From positions 31,989,108 to 32,053,107 of the forward strand of contig OY754467.1 in the NCBI GenBank assembly GCA_963575645.1: a DNA stretch of 64,000 nucleotides. The letters are read 5' to 3'. Below, in pieces: positions 43,206 through 56,019 of the stretch; position 1 is the first letter of the stretch, and each line of letters opens with the position of its first letter. The translations under genes were made by a program, and so were the position numbers. The DNA is from Xanthostigma xanthostigma (lineage: Eukaryota > Arthropoda > Insecta > Raphidioptera > Raphidiidae). Under the pieces are notes generated by a model that saw nothing but the letters and a program-made list of their open reading frames with translations, made no database searches and was not told the DNA's origin.

Positions 43206-44964
43206 GTAAGAACTATTCTTAATTTTCTTGCCACTTAAATATTCTTTGGTAAAAATTGCACGCAAACCAATATTTTAAATTTCTAAACCGTCAAAATGGG
43301 CACCAAATTATGTCCTCGTGCCTTTAATAGTCCACTCCCATTCGATCTTTGCAACAAGCCTTGAAAAGATCAGCGGAAGTCCTCTACTTTCTCTTAGTTA
43401 AGACTAAATAAACTTTCTTAATTTTTATAACAGTCTGCGTACAATTAATATTTTCTGGTTTTTCAATAAGGTCATCAAGGTTACTCACTTTGAGTAATAG
43501 AGGCAAGAGAAATCTTGCACTTCGTACTAAGAATACGTCGTGTTTCCTTACTTATAAGTGTGCAAAACCACTGTCTCAGAGGACTGTTTTTTTTAAACAA
43601 TAGTTATTGGCATAACTAGTAGTCTAATAGTGCTAACACACGGTCGAACTTGGTCCGGTCCGACAACGGACATGGTACGGCGGATCTTGCAACAGACGAC
43701 CGAATCTGTTCCCATCGAACCGGGCGGACACGCAGACTACTGTACAGACGAACAGATTTGGTACGGAGCGGACCAGATCCGCTGTCCGCTTCGAACCAAG
43801 TTCGACCGTCTGTTAGTACTATAAGTCATTCATCGCGCTGACAGGTCATGACTTAGCCTACAAGTTGCGCCTATAATTTTATTCAACAATTGCGCGTTAT
43901 TCATGTTTTAATTATAATGAGATGTTGTAAATATCTATTTCTTTCTTTATAAAAAAAACTGTCAATACTAACAGCACCAAACAGCACGATTCAATGTTTT
44001 GGTTTGAGGTTAGCCGGTTTTGAATAAACTCCATGTCGAAAACAATTTTATGGGTAACAACGGAGTTGTTGTTACCTACTATTTCGTTACGACTCAGAAA
44101 ATAGTTACGTTTATTTTCATTACTCCACAATGGCCGAGCTAGTAGGAATCTTCATTGAGTTATGACAAGTAATTGTCACCAGTCGATAAATGGCTATTTA
44201 GTGTTCGGTTTTTAGGCATGATAAAACATGAATAACGCGCATGAGTTGAATAAAGAATATTATGCACACTTTTTTTAATTTCAGGTATGATAATGGACGA
44301 AAGAGGATTTCTTTACTACGGTATGTTAGCCGAAAACGCAATAGCCGAATGGGACTCGTCACAGCCATTCATGACCGGTCAAAGATACATAGCACGCGAC
44401 TCAACATACCTTCAATGGCCGGACAGCTTCACAATAGACGACGTCGGAAACTTGTACGTGATCACCAATCGAATCCAGAACGTCCTGGCGCGTCGTGTCA
44501 ACGTTCGCGAACCAAACTATCGCATTCTCGCTGCTTACATCGGTGCTCGCAGTTACTTGTACGGCGAAAACATTCCTCAGCAGCCATTCCCATCATCGTC
44601 GCCATTTGCTCCAATGCCATCGCAAGACTATTCCCCTATCTTCACATCGACGCCAATGTACTCCCAACATCAAGGAAGATCATACACTCCTCAACAGTAT
44701 CCCGGGATTTATCCAAACTCCGAACAAGGAAGACTTTATCCAACAATTCCGGTTACGGATAATGGATTAATTTACAATCCGTCAACGCCGCCTTATTTCC
44801 AGTCGACCAGTACCCCCAGTTATACAGCAAGATCGACTGGTATTCCTGAAGGAACATTGGCCCCCGGGAATGAATATAATAGTTACAGATACAGTGCGGC
44901 TACAACATCGAGGACAAATGTTGCGTTGGCAGTTTGTATCGTGATAGCATGTTTGACTGTGTGA
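42248..44964 (+). CDS. Yellow / major royal jelly family protein, two exons
   Basis: Exons 42248-43205 and 44285-44964 join in phase 1 to give 545 residues. Residues 1-25 are a signal peptide (hydrophobic core VLFSCVLAVITF). The MRJP domain covers roughly 35-410, with hallmarks 'NGSYIPENN' (59-67), 'VPRWRYGVPATL' (83-94), 'WVIDGG' (142-147), 'NDLVID' (194-199), 'SDGMIMDERG' across the splice and 'WPDSFTIDDVGNLYV' (364-378). Potential N-glycosylation sites include NGS 59, NRT 101 and NGT 249. Residues about 415-525 are rich in Pro, Gln, Ser, Thr and Tyr. The last 15 residues are hydrophobic. Yellow proteins are secreted; members act in insect pigmentation, behaviour and cuticle, and some convert dopachrome. 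I cannot place the paralogue. Total length is close to Drosophila Yellow. Start choice: the ATG precedes a good signal peptide and follows a splice acceptor. Confidence 0.93.
43206..44284 (+). other. Yellow-family intron
   Basis: This 1079-bp intron has donor GTAAGAACT and acceptor 'tttttttaatttcag'. It carries a MITE at 43628-43821; the rest is AT-rich and featureless. Confidence 0.88.
43628..43821. mobile_element. MITE with TAA target duplication
   Basis: Terminal repeats TAGTGCTAACACACGGTCGA and, inverted at the right, TAGTACTAACAGACGGTCGA span about 27 bp. TAA flanks both sides (43625-43627 and 43822-43824). A 3-bp TWA duplication fits PIF/Harbinger elements; TA-only duplication (mariner-like) is the alternative. 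The 194-bp interior is GC-rich and contains further inverted 'ggtccggtccg' and 'cggaccagatcc' pieces. Confidence 0.75.
44285..44964 (+). CDS. Yellow-family terminal exon
   Basis: It begins GT|ATG after the acceptor AG at 44283-44284 and completes the Gly codon. It encodes the end of the MRJP domain, the low-complexity tail and the hydrophobic C-terminus, stopping at TGA 44962-44964. A 166-codon open frame in another phase over the same DNA is a shadow. Confidence 0.9.
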
Positions 44965-45692
44965 ATTGAGAAATTAAATCAAAATTGAAACATTTACAAA
45001 TTATTATTTATGATATTTAACATTGGAATGCATCTATCCAATCCTATATAATTATAATTATTGCAACTTATAGCTTAACTGAAACTGTAAATTTAAATCC
45101 TGACGTTTAAAATTTCAGAACCAATAATAATAATTAAACTGCACTAAGAATCCCGTGCTGAATTTCGAACTTAATTATTTATTATGATGGCGTAGCTTAA
45201 TATACTAATTTTGATAAAAAACATTGAAAAAAAATTGTCAATCGATCTTATATTCACAAAAACATTTGTCTTACTTCAATTAAAACATAATCGTCTATAC
45301 TACGATTATAGTACGGTCCGCATGAAACGACAGAGCAATAAAACAAGCATCCTACCCAGACATAAACACTGTGCCGCTTATATTATGAAATATACCTAGA
45401 AGTTTATCGGTAACTAATCTTATTATTTATGTGTTTCTAATTGCTATTGAATTTCATATAAGTTTACATTGACAATTTTATAAAACAAACGTTACGATAT
45501 TTTAGATAACTTATTTCAGATAACATAATAATATGATGCATTCCAGATTAAATTTCAATATAAATAGTAAAACTAGTCTTTCAAAAGGGTATTAAATAAC
45601 GTGTTTACTTGTTATACTTAACAGATTTTCTATGTAGTATTGTACAGTGTTAAATTAAATTAAAGGTTTATTTAAATTTTAACTAGCTCAGA
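44965..45692 (+). other. Likely 3' UTR and downstream region of the yellow-family gene
   Basis: An AATAAA at about 45336 could serve as the poly(A) signal, which would give a 3' UTR of about 390 bases. I see no other gene or repeat. Confidence 0.4.
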
Positions 45693-45842
45693 CAATACCG
45701 TAGCTAGGACTTGGCAACATAAATAAGTGCAAACCCCGAAGGACGCAATCAGTAGTATTGGTAGTATCAAGTACAGAATTATTATTGAGGACGCTAAATC
45801 AGAACATTTCTCTGGATGCCGATGAACCTAGCTATGACACTG
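45693..45842. mobile_element. Probable hAT-type MITE, 150 bp
   Basis: Ends CAATACCGTAGCTAGG and the complement of CAGTGTCATAGCTAGG match at 12 of 16 positions, all differences being transitions. They are flanked by AGCTCAGA (45685-45692) and AGCTCAGC (45843-45850), seven of eight identical. The TAGCTAGG motif near the end is common in insect hAT MITEs as I recall. Confidence 0.6.
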
Positions 45843-45850
45843 AGCTCAGC

Positions 45851-48314
45851 CATTTTTATGACAGTCAGTTTGACATATTCACCAAGTAAAAATTTCTTTG
45901 TAAGCGAACTCAGATCAAAAAAGAACTAAGTTTTGACTGCCTATAAGTAATTCATAAGAAATGGACACCGAACAGCCCATTCGGTGAATCAGTGAATTAA
46001 ATTTCAATCACTTGACTGCATAATATTTAAGAAACAATGCTAACAAAAATGAGCATAAAAAATAGTATGGTTATTTTCTTAAAAAATATTCTATCACCTT
46101 AGTCCTTTGCATTAACAATCTTAGACGGATCTTGGGAAAAGAGAGAGGGTGTCAGTCCCGCCCACCTGCTAAATATAAACTATATTATAGTAATACCGCC
46201 AACAAAATAAATTATTAATTCTTTAGTTATTTATGAGATTGGTCTCACACAAACGGGGATTATTGAAAAAGTGACTCTTTGAGAGACACGAGTCACCCCC
46301 GTATATGTCAGTAAACGAGTTACATGTCCGTGTGGCTCTTGATGCTAAAAGATTAAAAGACTCAATGGCTGATTTTGCTCTACACACACCCCTTCCAGTC
46401 TAAGGCAACTCAAAATGATAAAATGAAAGATAAAATCGAATGGATTTTATTATATAATTATAATAGGTATTTACGAGTATGTATAAATCAGTTTCCAGAT
46501 TTTCTTTTTTTATGTTAAATTTAACGTATGTTATATTTTGTAAACTGTAGTGTTTGAATTTTATGATTTTTTTTTCAAAAACGAAAAATAAATTTGTTAT
46601 GAGACACATTTTTAAATAATATATATTTTATATTTATTTTAGGACCTGCAAAAGCCCAAGACTATTTTGGTCTTGTGTCCGTTCATATTTTAATTGTATT
46701 TCTGGGAACTTATAACAAACAACCATTGCTACCTACAAGTGATATAACGAATACTCTCATTTGCGAATATTCACATATTTTTTTGACGTTCGCATTCGCA
46801 AAATTCGCGCGAGTATTTAAATAAGACAAAGTATTAACTTTTTAGCATTTTTATTATAAAAGTTTTTTCTTACTTGTTTTTCAAAAAATTACTTAAATTT
46901 TTTCGCTAAACTAACCTTGCAATTATATCTTTTATCATTCTTCACTTTTAGGTAATAAAGACTTCGACTTAGTAATCTAGTACCCAGTACCACTACAAAT
47001 GTGTGCGTGCGACTTGCGCAGCCACTCAGTGGCCAAATTTTTACCTTGGACAAATGAAGCCAGACTTGGCAACTGAATATTCGCGTTTGCATTCGCGATT
47101 GGCTGCCAAAAGGAAGGAGGATCTGGACAGCAATGTTTCCGGATCAACTGTATCTCTGAAACGATAATAATCCGACTCCCATGACAGAAGTTAATTGTAA
47201 AAAAATTTAAATATAATGTCAAAAATTTTATTAATTAAAAATATACACATCTTTACCAATTTTCATAATCAAATACAAAATGCAATACATTTTTCAAATT
47301 ATAAACAATTTTCAAATAACATTATTATATTTTTAATATTTTAATGTGTGAGATTGAAAAAAATGATGATTGTGTCACAATGAAAAATTATTCCAAAAAT
47401 AAAAATATATTAATATAAGACAAGCTATGTACAAAGAAAGTAAGTATGTGAAAATTAAATAAAAATATGGGAGTATTTCAGGTGCACAATAACCAATAAA
47501 AATCTAAAATACAATTTTGCGTGATGACATTTGACTAGCAAGAGGCACTTTGTGATATTAAAAATTGATGGTGGGTCTTTTTATTTAAATACGTACATAA
47601 ACAGGGCAAATCAGTTGTGTCATTAGATTAAAACCAAATTAAAACTAAACCATTCATTTAAGTCACTTTCAGGATTTAATTAACCAGACGATACGGGAAT
47701 AACTAATCAAAACTTGACAAAAAAATTTTTTAGTGTCATCTCATCGAATTTGTATCAGCTGTTTCTTTTAGGGCACATGAAGTGCGTAAAATTCGAAATT
47801 TTTACGTTTATTCATTCGACACAATGCCAAGGGCTTATAACGCTGTTAAGTTACACTTCTTCTGGCTCGTTATGAAAAAATGAGAGTAAATTTTTACGAT
47901 GGCGCGCACACTGTAACATCAAAAATAACAGGATGAAGTCACTCGCAGAAAAAGGCTACCGACAGGAAAGAGGTAGCGAACCATTAGTAGACGTGCATTC
48001 GCCATATAATATCGTTGTAGCTATTTCTCAGTTCGCTGAATAAGGAGGATAGAGTATGCTAGACACCATTTCGCATTCACGTACCGTCTAATAGCTGTAT
48101 TTACGCAAACCTCACTCCTGTCCTTTTATTATTTTATTTCAATAAATTATTTGCAAGCAAATTAAAATTTCGTTTTAAATCACGCCAAAGAAGTATAACT
48201 TTTAACGCGCGTACACGCGAAACCTGTTTCCAGACCTCTCCCATACTCGTTCACGATCATCTGACGATTTTAACCGTAGCTTGATTTCATCAGAAAACCA
48301 AACATGCTTCGAGT
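45851..48314. other. Long AT-rich intergenic stretch
   Basis: No credible ORF, tRNA or recurring repeat. Short minus-strand frames at 46400-47222 resemble nothing known. Confidence 0.4.
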
Positions 48315-48322
48315 CCAATTAT

Positions 48323-48697
48323 TAGAGCTGTAACAAACCGTATGTATTCGTTACTGAGTAACGGGTACATCGTCTGACTCGAAGTACCGAATCGTTACTT
48401 ACAAATTCATTTCGTTACTCGCATCTGTCGTATCGAACTGACATGGAGTCAGTTCGACTCGTTTGATTCGGTTATACGTTATACGAACGAAGTCATACCG
48501 TATCACAATGCGACGCGCTTCGATGGGATGGGTACATGCTTGATGCCAGAGAACATACACTTCTTGATGCTGTTATACACGATTGTATGCCGTATGAAAA
48601 GTAACGAGTAAGGTAACGATACGAAAGTAACGGGTACTGGTTCTTTAAGTAATGAATACATACGGGTACACAATTTCTCGTTACTTTTACAGCTCTA
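48323..48697. mobile_element. hAT-type MITE, 375 bp
   Basis: Terminal repeats TAGAGCTGTAA / TTACAGCTCTA (one-base offset at the right) are flanked by the perfect 8-bp duplication CCAATTAT (48315-48322 and 48698-48705). Internally 'gttactgagtaacggg' and 'agtaacgggtac' type motifs recur in both orientations. A 73-codon open frame across it has no recognisable domain. Confidence 0.88.
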
Positions 48698-48705
48698 CCA
48701 ATTAT

Positions 48706-49983
48706 TCCTTCCATACCAAAAATATATCAGTAAAAAACGAGTGGTGTGTTAATTTTAACCTGTAGAATGCGCATAAATGGTCACTATTCGACTCTATAGC
48801 CATACATTTCTTTGATTAAGAGATGCTAAATATATCGGTAGTCGATGTAGCACATCCAACTCTAATAGTTGGTGACAATATAATGGTTTAATTCCAATCT
48901 GAAGTAAAAATACACTAATGTCGGTCAACGTACACATGTTACATTTTGCAGAAGCATTTTGCAATTAAGTCGCTTGGAGATCGCCAGATGTGACCTCCGA
49001 CAGCTCAAAGTTTCACACTCTCCGTTGAAACACACAACTGATGTATCAAGAAGGCGCGATTTCCGAATACTCTTCGAATGAAACAAGAATGCATCGGTCA
49101 CTAGTAATCGTCTAATCACCATGAAGTATCGATATAATTATTGAACGTTTTTGTAGCATGTGTGCGTTGATCCTTACACTCAGAGCGCGTTTTCATCGGA
49201 AATTGCGGCAATGTTTGGAAGAATCCACTTGTTTTCTACGACGCTGAATTTTGGCCAGTGCCGGCAAATCAGCAACTATTAGTTTTATAACCACACTGCC
49301 ACCGATGAATCTGCGCTGTGATATTTAGCTTATTGAATTTATTTACAGGCGAACGAATTAATGCAAGCAAATAAATACCCAATTGGGACACTGGGGTTAA
49401 GTTGCTATTATTATAAAAGAAAATAATAATAATGTCTCGACTCCAGTCGGGTGAAAAGTTGAAACAAGCCAAGATAGACTTTTTTTCTCGCAACATACTC
49501 CAAATGGAAATTTATTTGCTAACAAGCGCCCAATATAAATTCTTGACGCTTTGCAGAACTTTCTGGGAAACTTTGGGCGCCTTCTGCCAACCACACAACT
49601 TTTCAACCCCATTCTATCATTTATATTACTGAGTTTTCAACTTAGAAGCACATTTAAAAACTAAACTAAAACAATTAAGTATTATTGGAAGAAAACTGTT
49701 AAATATTCATTACCAACACCATCAGTTGTACAGAATACAAAATGAGCGGATGAATCATGGAAAAGAGGTCACTAGACTTCGGAGAGTAATATCGCTAACC
49801 CTTGTATTTATGATGAGCACAAACTAAAGGCTTCAATATCAATAATCGTTCGTCCAATCATTGGAGCATCTTTTTTATACTTCTAGCGCTCAGTGGTAGA
49901 TCATCGCAAGCGTTTGGAGCTTTAATATTGCAGACGATAATTTTTTTTTTGTTTTTAACGCCATTAATAAAAAATTAATAATT
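48706..49983. other. No recognised gene
   Basis: Several 60-75 codon frames occur on both strands without familiar motifs. No structured RNA is evident. Confidence 0.35.
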
Positions 49984-50261
49984 CAATAAATAAAATTATC
50001 GACCAATTTTTCAGACAATATATTAACAAAAAATATAATTAATACATTAACGTTTCGATTATTATTATTATTATTTTGATACTAATTAATTATTTTGAAA
50101 GAATTTTACATAAAGCGAATTAGAAATTAATTATTAATTATTTTTTATATTTTTTAGATCCGTTCTGAAGAAGATCCAAATCCGGATCGAAACGTTAATG
50201 TATTAATTATATTTTTTGTTAATATATTGTCTGAAAAATTGGTCGATAATTTTATTTATTG
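49984..50261. mobile_element. MITE-like inverted repeat with 76-bp arms
   Basis: Arms 49984-50059 and 50186-50261 are reverse complements (positions sum to 100245). The 126-bp interior contains 'gatccgttctgaagaagatcc' followed by 'ggatcgaaacg'. No obvious target duplication was found. Confidence 0.8.
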
Positions 50262-51159
50262 AAGAGTTCTAACCAGACGTTAATCAAAGATTTGAAAAAT
50301 TAATAATAACCATTTTCTTACCAAATCGATAAAAATTAATTGATCTAGCAAAGAAAAATTCCAGTGTTTTTTTTTTAGAGAGGGGTCTTAAAACCATATT
50401 GCGTTTGGGGACATTCAAATGCTTAATAGACCACTGAATGCACACTAAGAATAGGGGAGTTAGGAGACTATTATCCAAAGTCTAGCGATGACAAGAGAAA
50501 ATATACATTGTGTGTAAACCAAGAACATCAGTGATTGACTAAATATAAAACTGACGTAAAAATTAAAATGTGAATGAAAAAATCCAAAAAGGCACTCAAA
50601 GGCACGTTACGAAAAACTCATCAACTAGCTAATTGTACAAATTAGTGCGTGTCTTTCTTGTGTTTATGTCTCAATGCCCCTCATAACATTTCACTACAAT
50701 ACTTCTCAATTAGTTTTTATTCCAGAACAATTGAATCACTGAAAACATTTGAATATGGCTAGCTGCCAAAATTGTTCAATTAGCAGTTATTAACATACTT
50801 GATTTGTGTTTTAAAAAAAAGTGAGCTGCCTTGAAAATAGCCTGCGATACCTCCTGGATAGCAGAACGAATGCAGGTTTATCTCCATTAGGTGTTGTAAG
50901 GTGCGTGAATACCAAATTCAAAACGTGCAGGGATGCAACTAGCGTCATAGCGGATCAACTCACAACTTTCGACTACCTCACGAAAGGAAATCACATAACT
51001 GTTCCACCATCCAGAATGCAATGTAAATGAACAAATGCAATCTTTTTATTTTAAGACAGAACATACGCAATCTTTAAATTTTATTGCACTGTGCAACAGA
51101 GAGAGATAACCGAAAGATGTTTGCCATCAGTTATATCAAATTTAATTTATTTCTATAAA
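50262..51159. other. No recognised gene
   Basis: AT-rich sequence with short open frames only. Confidence 0.35.
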
Positions 51160-51300
51160 AAACGGTATAAAAAAAACTGTTTGGGCAAATTTGTTATATG
51201 AAATTTATGTAAAATTTTCTCCTCTTTCGTTTAAGACAGGTTTCGAATCGATCTGATTTAAATTGAGCGAGTTATAAGCGAAAAACCTCGTTTTTTCTTT
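51160..51300 (+). repeat. Dispersed repeat, copy of 14700-14850
   Basis: It shares the 'aaaaaaactgtttgggcaaat', 'ctcctctttcgtttaagac' and 'ctgatttaaattgagcgag' blocks with 14700-14850, but here no GGAACGTTACG minisatellite follows. Confidence 0.65.
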
Positions 51301-51335
51301 ATTGCTCCCCTCTGGGGTCAAAATTCAAAAATAGG

Positions 51336-51411
51336 ACACTACTGGCCAAAAGTACAGCGACTAAGTAATTTGAATATTAAACTTAGTCGCTTTACTTTTG
51401 ACCAGTAGTGT
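51336..51411. repeat. Short mariner-like terminal hairpin
   Basis: ACACTACTGGCCAAAAGTA at the left pairs with TACTTTTGACCAGTAGTGT at the right, continued inward by 'agcgactaag' and 'cttagtcgct'. Only about 16 bases separate the arms, so this is a minimal MITE or a recombination remnant of a larger TIR element. Confidence 0.75.
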
Positions 51412-51424
51412 ACATTTATTAGTG

Positions 51425-51680
51425 ACTTGCTAATAACTTTTTTTTTCGGTATAAACGCTGAAATTTTGTAGGCGTCAGGTACAAACATAGAACAAACGAT
51501 TGGCGTTGAAAAAGTTGAAAACAGTGGTTATTAGGACGTGGTCCATACAACTTGACGTCAAGTTGGCTGGCCACCTATTATTGCTAATAATTTTTTTATT
51601 TTTTCCGTACAAACGCTGAAATTTTACAGGCGTTGAAAAAGTTAAAAAAATGTAAGTTGGTCCATGCAACTTGACGCGCA
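51425..51680 (+). repeat. Degenerate tandem repeat, about 165 bp period
   Basis: 'ttgctaataactttttttttc' / 'aaacgctgaaattttgtaggcgt' at 51428-51475 recurs at 51592-51634. 'tggtccatacaacttgacg' at 51541 recurs at 51659. Confidence 0.65.
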
Positions 51681-54600
51681 TAGAAAAATGTTATTTTTGA
51701 ACACCTCCAATCTTCATGTCAAATCCCTTATGAGAATTTGATAGTTAAAGCTGATATCTGGTACCATAAAATCAAAGTATAGCGTTGTTGCCACGCCTCC
51801 ATGTCAAACCCCAATGTTGAATTTTTATGTAGCTAGCATTTTATATGTCATTTCATGAAAAGTCCAGTTACATCAAATTTCCAAATTTCAGAATCGATAA
51901 TCTTTTTTTAAACAATAACCAAATGGCTCAAGGGGCGACCGAATTAATAATTGTTAGATTTAAATACAAGTTCAAATAGTTCACATTTCAATCGAATATG
52001 GCAGAGCTAATCGCACAACAAATGATTAGTATTCACATTACTGCGTTCTAGATTTTTGGGTACATAAAATACCATGAGACAAGATTTTAAAAATAAAGGT
52101 TTTAGTTGCACGTTAGACAGATTACTTTTTTTAAGTGCGGATAATTTTTTCTAACTCTATAATTTACAATTCATGCATTCATTCTTTCTAGCTCGAATTA
52201 TAGTACAAGTTTTCAAGTAAGTGCATCCGATCTATACAGATATTTTTCTCAAGTCGATCATTGATGATGACTTTTAATTACCAGATTTATTTTGGTTTTA
52301 TAGTAAAGCACCAAAATTTAAGGTGTTAGTCATCATTATAGTAAATATCGCTTAATGGAGCGGCAAAGCAATGAAACAATGTAAAGCATACCGTACATTC
52401 TGAAATATAAGTATGTGATTCAGTCAAGTTTTCAATTCATAGTGTGTAGTACCAATTCATATTTTGATTCTTTTATTGAAATAATTCTCAATGGAAATTG
52501 ACAATTCAACTTAAAAAGAACCGACTGTACCAAGAAAAAATTAACTGTACTGAGGCCGAATTCTTTAAATTACAATGGATTACCAATGAGAAGTATTGTT
52601 CAGCATTAAAATTAAAATTTCAACAAACATTATATTAAAGCTATGACTGCTAGTTCAATTTTCGATTTAAAATAATTGACGATAACAAATATTATCGACT
52701 GTCATTTGTCCTACAAAAACAGGTGATGGCGTGAACTGTCACAACTATTGTTTATAACAAATAGGTACATGACAGCAATTAACACCTCCACTTCAATGTC
52801 AATTGTATATTTTTTGAGATTGAGATTCTAAATCAAATGTTTTTTAAAACAAATGCAGAAAACAACTAGCAGTCATTTTTTATTTCGTTTTAAACGCGTC
52901 ACCGATATTTCAATGCTTAATATATAAAAAATATGTACATACATTTTCGAATTACATTATTAATTAAATTAAAATATTAATATTTACAACATTATTAACT
53001 TTTTTACGATTTCATCTTATTATAAATTTAATCATTTATCAAAATATTTCAGTGGATGCGAGAAGCAAATTTACTGTAATTTAATTCTAGGTTAAGTTTT
53101 ATTTACAAAAAAAAAATAGCGTTTATTCAAATTTACTTCTGAAGCGGATTTTCCACTGAAATGCTCTGAAAACTGATATTTTATACAAAATAACAATTTG
53201 AAGATTTCATTATAATGTATTATCACTATTTTTATAGATATTTTTACTATTTATATATATTTTTTTTAAATTGCTTTCAAATATATCACTGTTTTGATTA
53301 ATGTTTTTAATGCACAATAAAAACGTTAAATAAGTTCTTGAGAGCAATACTTTAATTACAAGCAATGAAAATCTATGTTGGCTACCCTCTACTTCTACAT
53401 TAAATCTTTACAGTTTTAACTCAGCTACTCATTACGCGGCACTTGACAAGCACTTAGTAGTGTGCATAATCTTGAGTAGCTATAGATTCAGACTTATGCC
53501 ACCCACGGAGGCGAAAAGCGAAACATGTGGACTAAAAAAAGGACATTTGTAAAAAATTCCTCTTGTATAATTTTTTATTAGTTAATGCGTTTTATATTTC
53601 CATTTTTAATGAAAGTTATTTTTTAGCGAGACTTGTTCATAATGTTTTGTTTGAAATAGAAATACAATATTGCTGTGTATACGTCCACCAAAAATGCAAT
53701 AATTAACCGCGCTGTGACGCTACTTAGCTCCGTGCACTTAGCGAATAGCTAAGCGAAGCCTGTAATGCGATACTTGCACTTGAACTACATAATAGTCCAA
53801 ATAGTTACTCAGCAAATAGCGCGTAGTTGAGTAGTTGACTTCAGAATTCCAGCACGCAATTTGAAAATTTTATTAAACTATTAATGTACGTCGTGGAATC
53901 TTTTTTTCTGCTAAAAATATATTTATTTAGCCCATATCTAATTTGTGTAATCAATATTAACATGTAAAATAGAAATGGGATCTGCCTCTGCATGGAACCG
54001 GGAATCGTTTCATAGGTTTTTCAAAGTGCCAAAACTGAAACTGAACTGAAATTTTAGTTCTTGTTCAGATCTTGGGTTTACTTACACAAATAAAGCATGA
54101 GACGACTGAGGCTCTCGGGCAGTAATTTTTATGACAACACATCGGCGAACACATAACCAAATTGTGAACTGGAATAGTCTTACTACAATTCAATTGTTTA
54201 TAAAATGTTATATTCTATTTTCATTTTTTTGTGAATGAAAGAAGCATATTCATTTATAAATATTTTACTTGTACTTCAATTTTCGAAATTCAAGTGAAAT
54301 GTAGTAAAGAGGCTTATTTTCTGTAGAACAAATATTAACAACTATTTCTTAACCAAACCGCATTTTTTCTACAAACTTAAGCACGATGAATTATGAGAGA
54401 CAGTTAAAAACTGCAAAAAAATTGCGATTGTCTTAATTTTTAAGCATTGTCAGGAAAAAAATTAATACTCTTTTTATATAACATTTATATACTTTTCAGA
54501 AATATTTAACTGGAGAGGACTATTTCAAAAAATCAATGAGAAATAAATGTCAGATTAAAAATACATCTGGACGATAAAAACTCTTGAAAGTGTAGCTTCA

Positions 54601-55186
54601 AATAATCTTCAAAAATTTTTTAGCTGTTTTAAAAACTCTCCTAGTTCTGAACACAAAAAACATGGATACCCTGATTAAAAAATAATTTTTACCAAATTTC
54701 AGTCTTTCGAAGTTTAATAAACATCGAAAAAAATCACATTTACTATTCTGCATAATTTGAAGCACAGAAGCGGTAGTGTATCTTAAGAGATGAAAATTAC
54801 TTATTAATTACAATGTACAGCATCGAACAAATATCAAGATAAATATTAAAAACTGAACATATCAAATACATTCCTATTTATTAAGACTGTATTTAGATGC
54901 AATTATTAATAAGAAACCATCAGCAAAATCCATCTACATATGAATGCAACAGCATTGCAACTGAAGCAGTTACTAATTTTTAAAAAATTTTAAAACCTAG
55001 AGTATCAAGTAAACAAACATTTAAATTAAAATCACGTTTCTGTCAAACCATCATGCAAAAGCATTTTGTATTATAGGTCTGTTGCGTATCATCGGTGGCG
55101 CCATTATTGTGGGTGTAAAAAATAAAAACATTAATATTTTTGTGGAATACTGCTTATGAACAGTTTTTTTTTTAATTTCAGTAAAA
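51681..55186. other. Long AT-rich intergenic stretch
   Basis: No recognisable protein, RNA gene or recurring repeat. A slightly GC-richer patch at 53400-53530 contains 'gaggcgaaaagcgaaacatgtgg', which resembles a phrase found in some repeats, but no second copy is present. Confidence 0.4.
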
Positions 55187-55187
55187 C

Positions 55188-55432
55188 GGCTGTCACACGA
55201 TCAGTAATACTGAAAGTATATCAAAATACTATCAATATCACTGACCATGTGAGGACTAACAATGACAGACCATCGGTACACACTGATGATACTACTGCGA
55301 TCCTGAAAGAATTTGGGCGGAGCTAAAATATCGATATAAATACTGATCGCGTAAGGTGATATTAAAAATACTGGTGAAATACTGACAGTAACAATTACTA
55401 TCAATATTAGTGATCATGTCCCTTTACAACCA
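55188..55432. mobile_element. Possible MITE with imperfect terminal repeats
   Basis: 'gtcacacgatcagtaatactg' at the left and the complement of 'caatattagtgatcatgtccc' at the right give an imperfect inverted repeat of about 27 bp. Related 'aatactga' and 'atcagt' words recur inside. No clear target duplication is seen. Confidence 0.45.
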
Positions 55433-56019
55433 GCAAAACTTTTTTTGTTTGTAATTATTTAGGGACCAAAGAACTTAGAAAAATTATAACAAAAAATTGT
55501 TTACCCCTGCTTAGCAGTGTAAATAGCCCGCATGGAATAACTGTGCAAGGCCGGTTGCGTTCAAAAAAATTAATGTTTCGCCACAAATGATGGCACACAT
55601 GCCGCTTTCTAACTACCAATAATCGGTTACAGAAAGCATTATCAAAAAATCTTATATGACCTTAGTTTGTGACCGCACATATTTCTTCATAAGAAAAACA
55701 TTTCAGAATTTTAAATCGATTTTGATCGAAAAACAATTTATAGATTCGAACGATATTTTATTAAATTGATTTATTCATTATGCCAATTATAGCGTAAACA
55801 GCGTCATAACAATCGATAAAAAACACGTTAAAAACCATTAAAAACAAAAAATGTATTTAAAATGTATTTAATATCGTTTTATGTACAATTTGTACTTCAG
55901 AGAAACTTTTTTCTACGTTTTGTGATCAAAATTTAGCTTGAAAAGCAACTTTTTTCTATGAAAATCAATCATTGGTTGTTGTATGAGTACAATCTGATGT
56001 TCTAGATATCCCTATATTA

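Noticed and set aside
44262-44762. 166-codon and 91-codon frames within the yellow-family exon
   Set aside because: Shadow frames; the real frame has the MRJP motifs and a matching splice phase.
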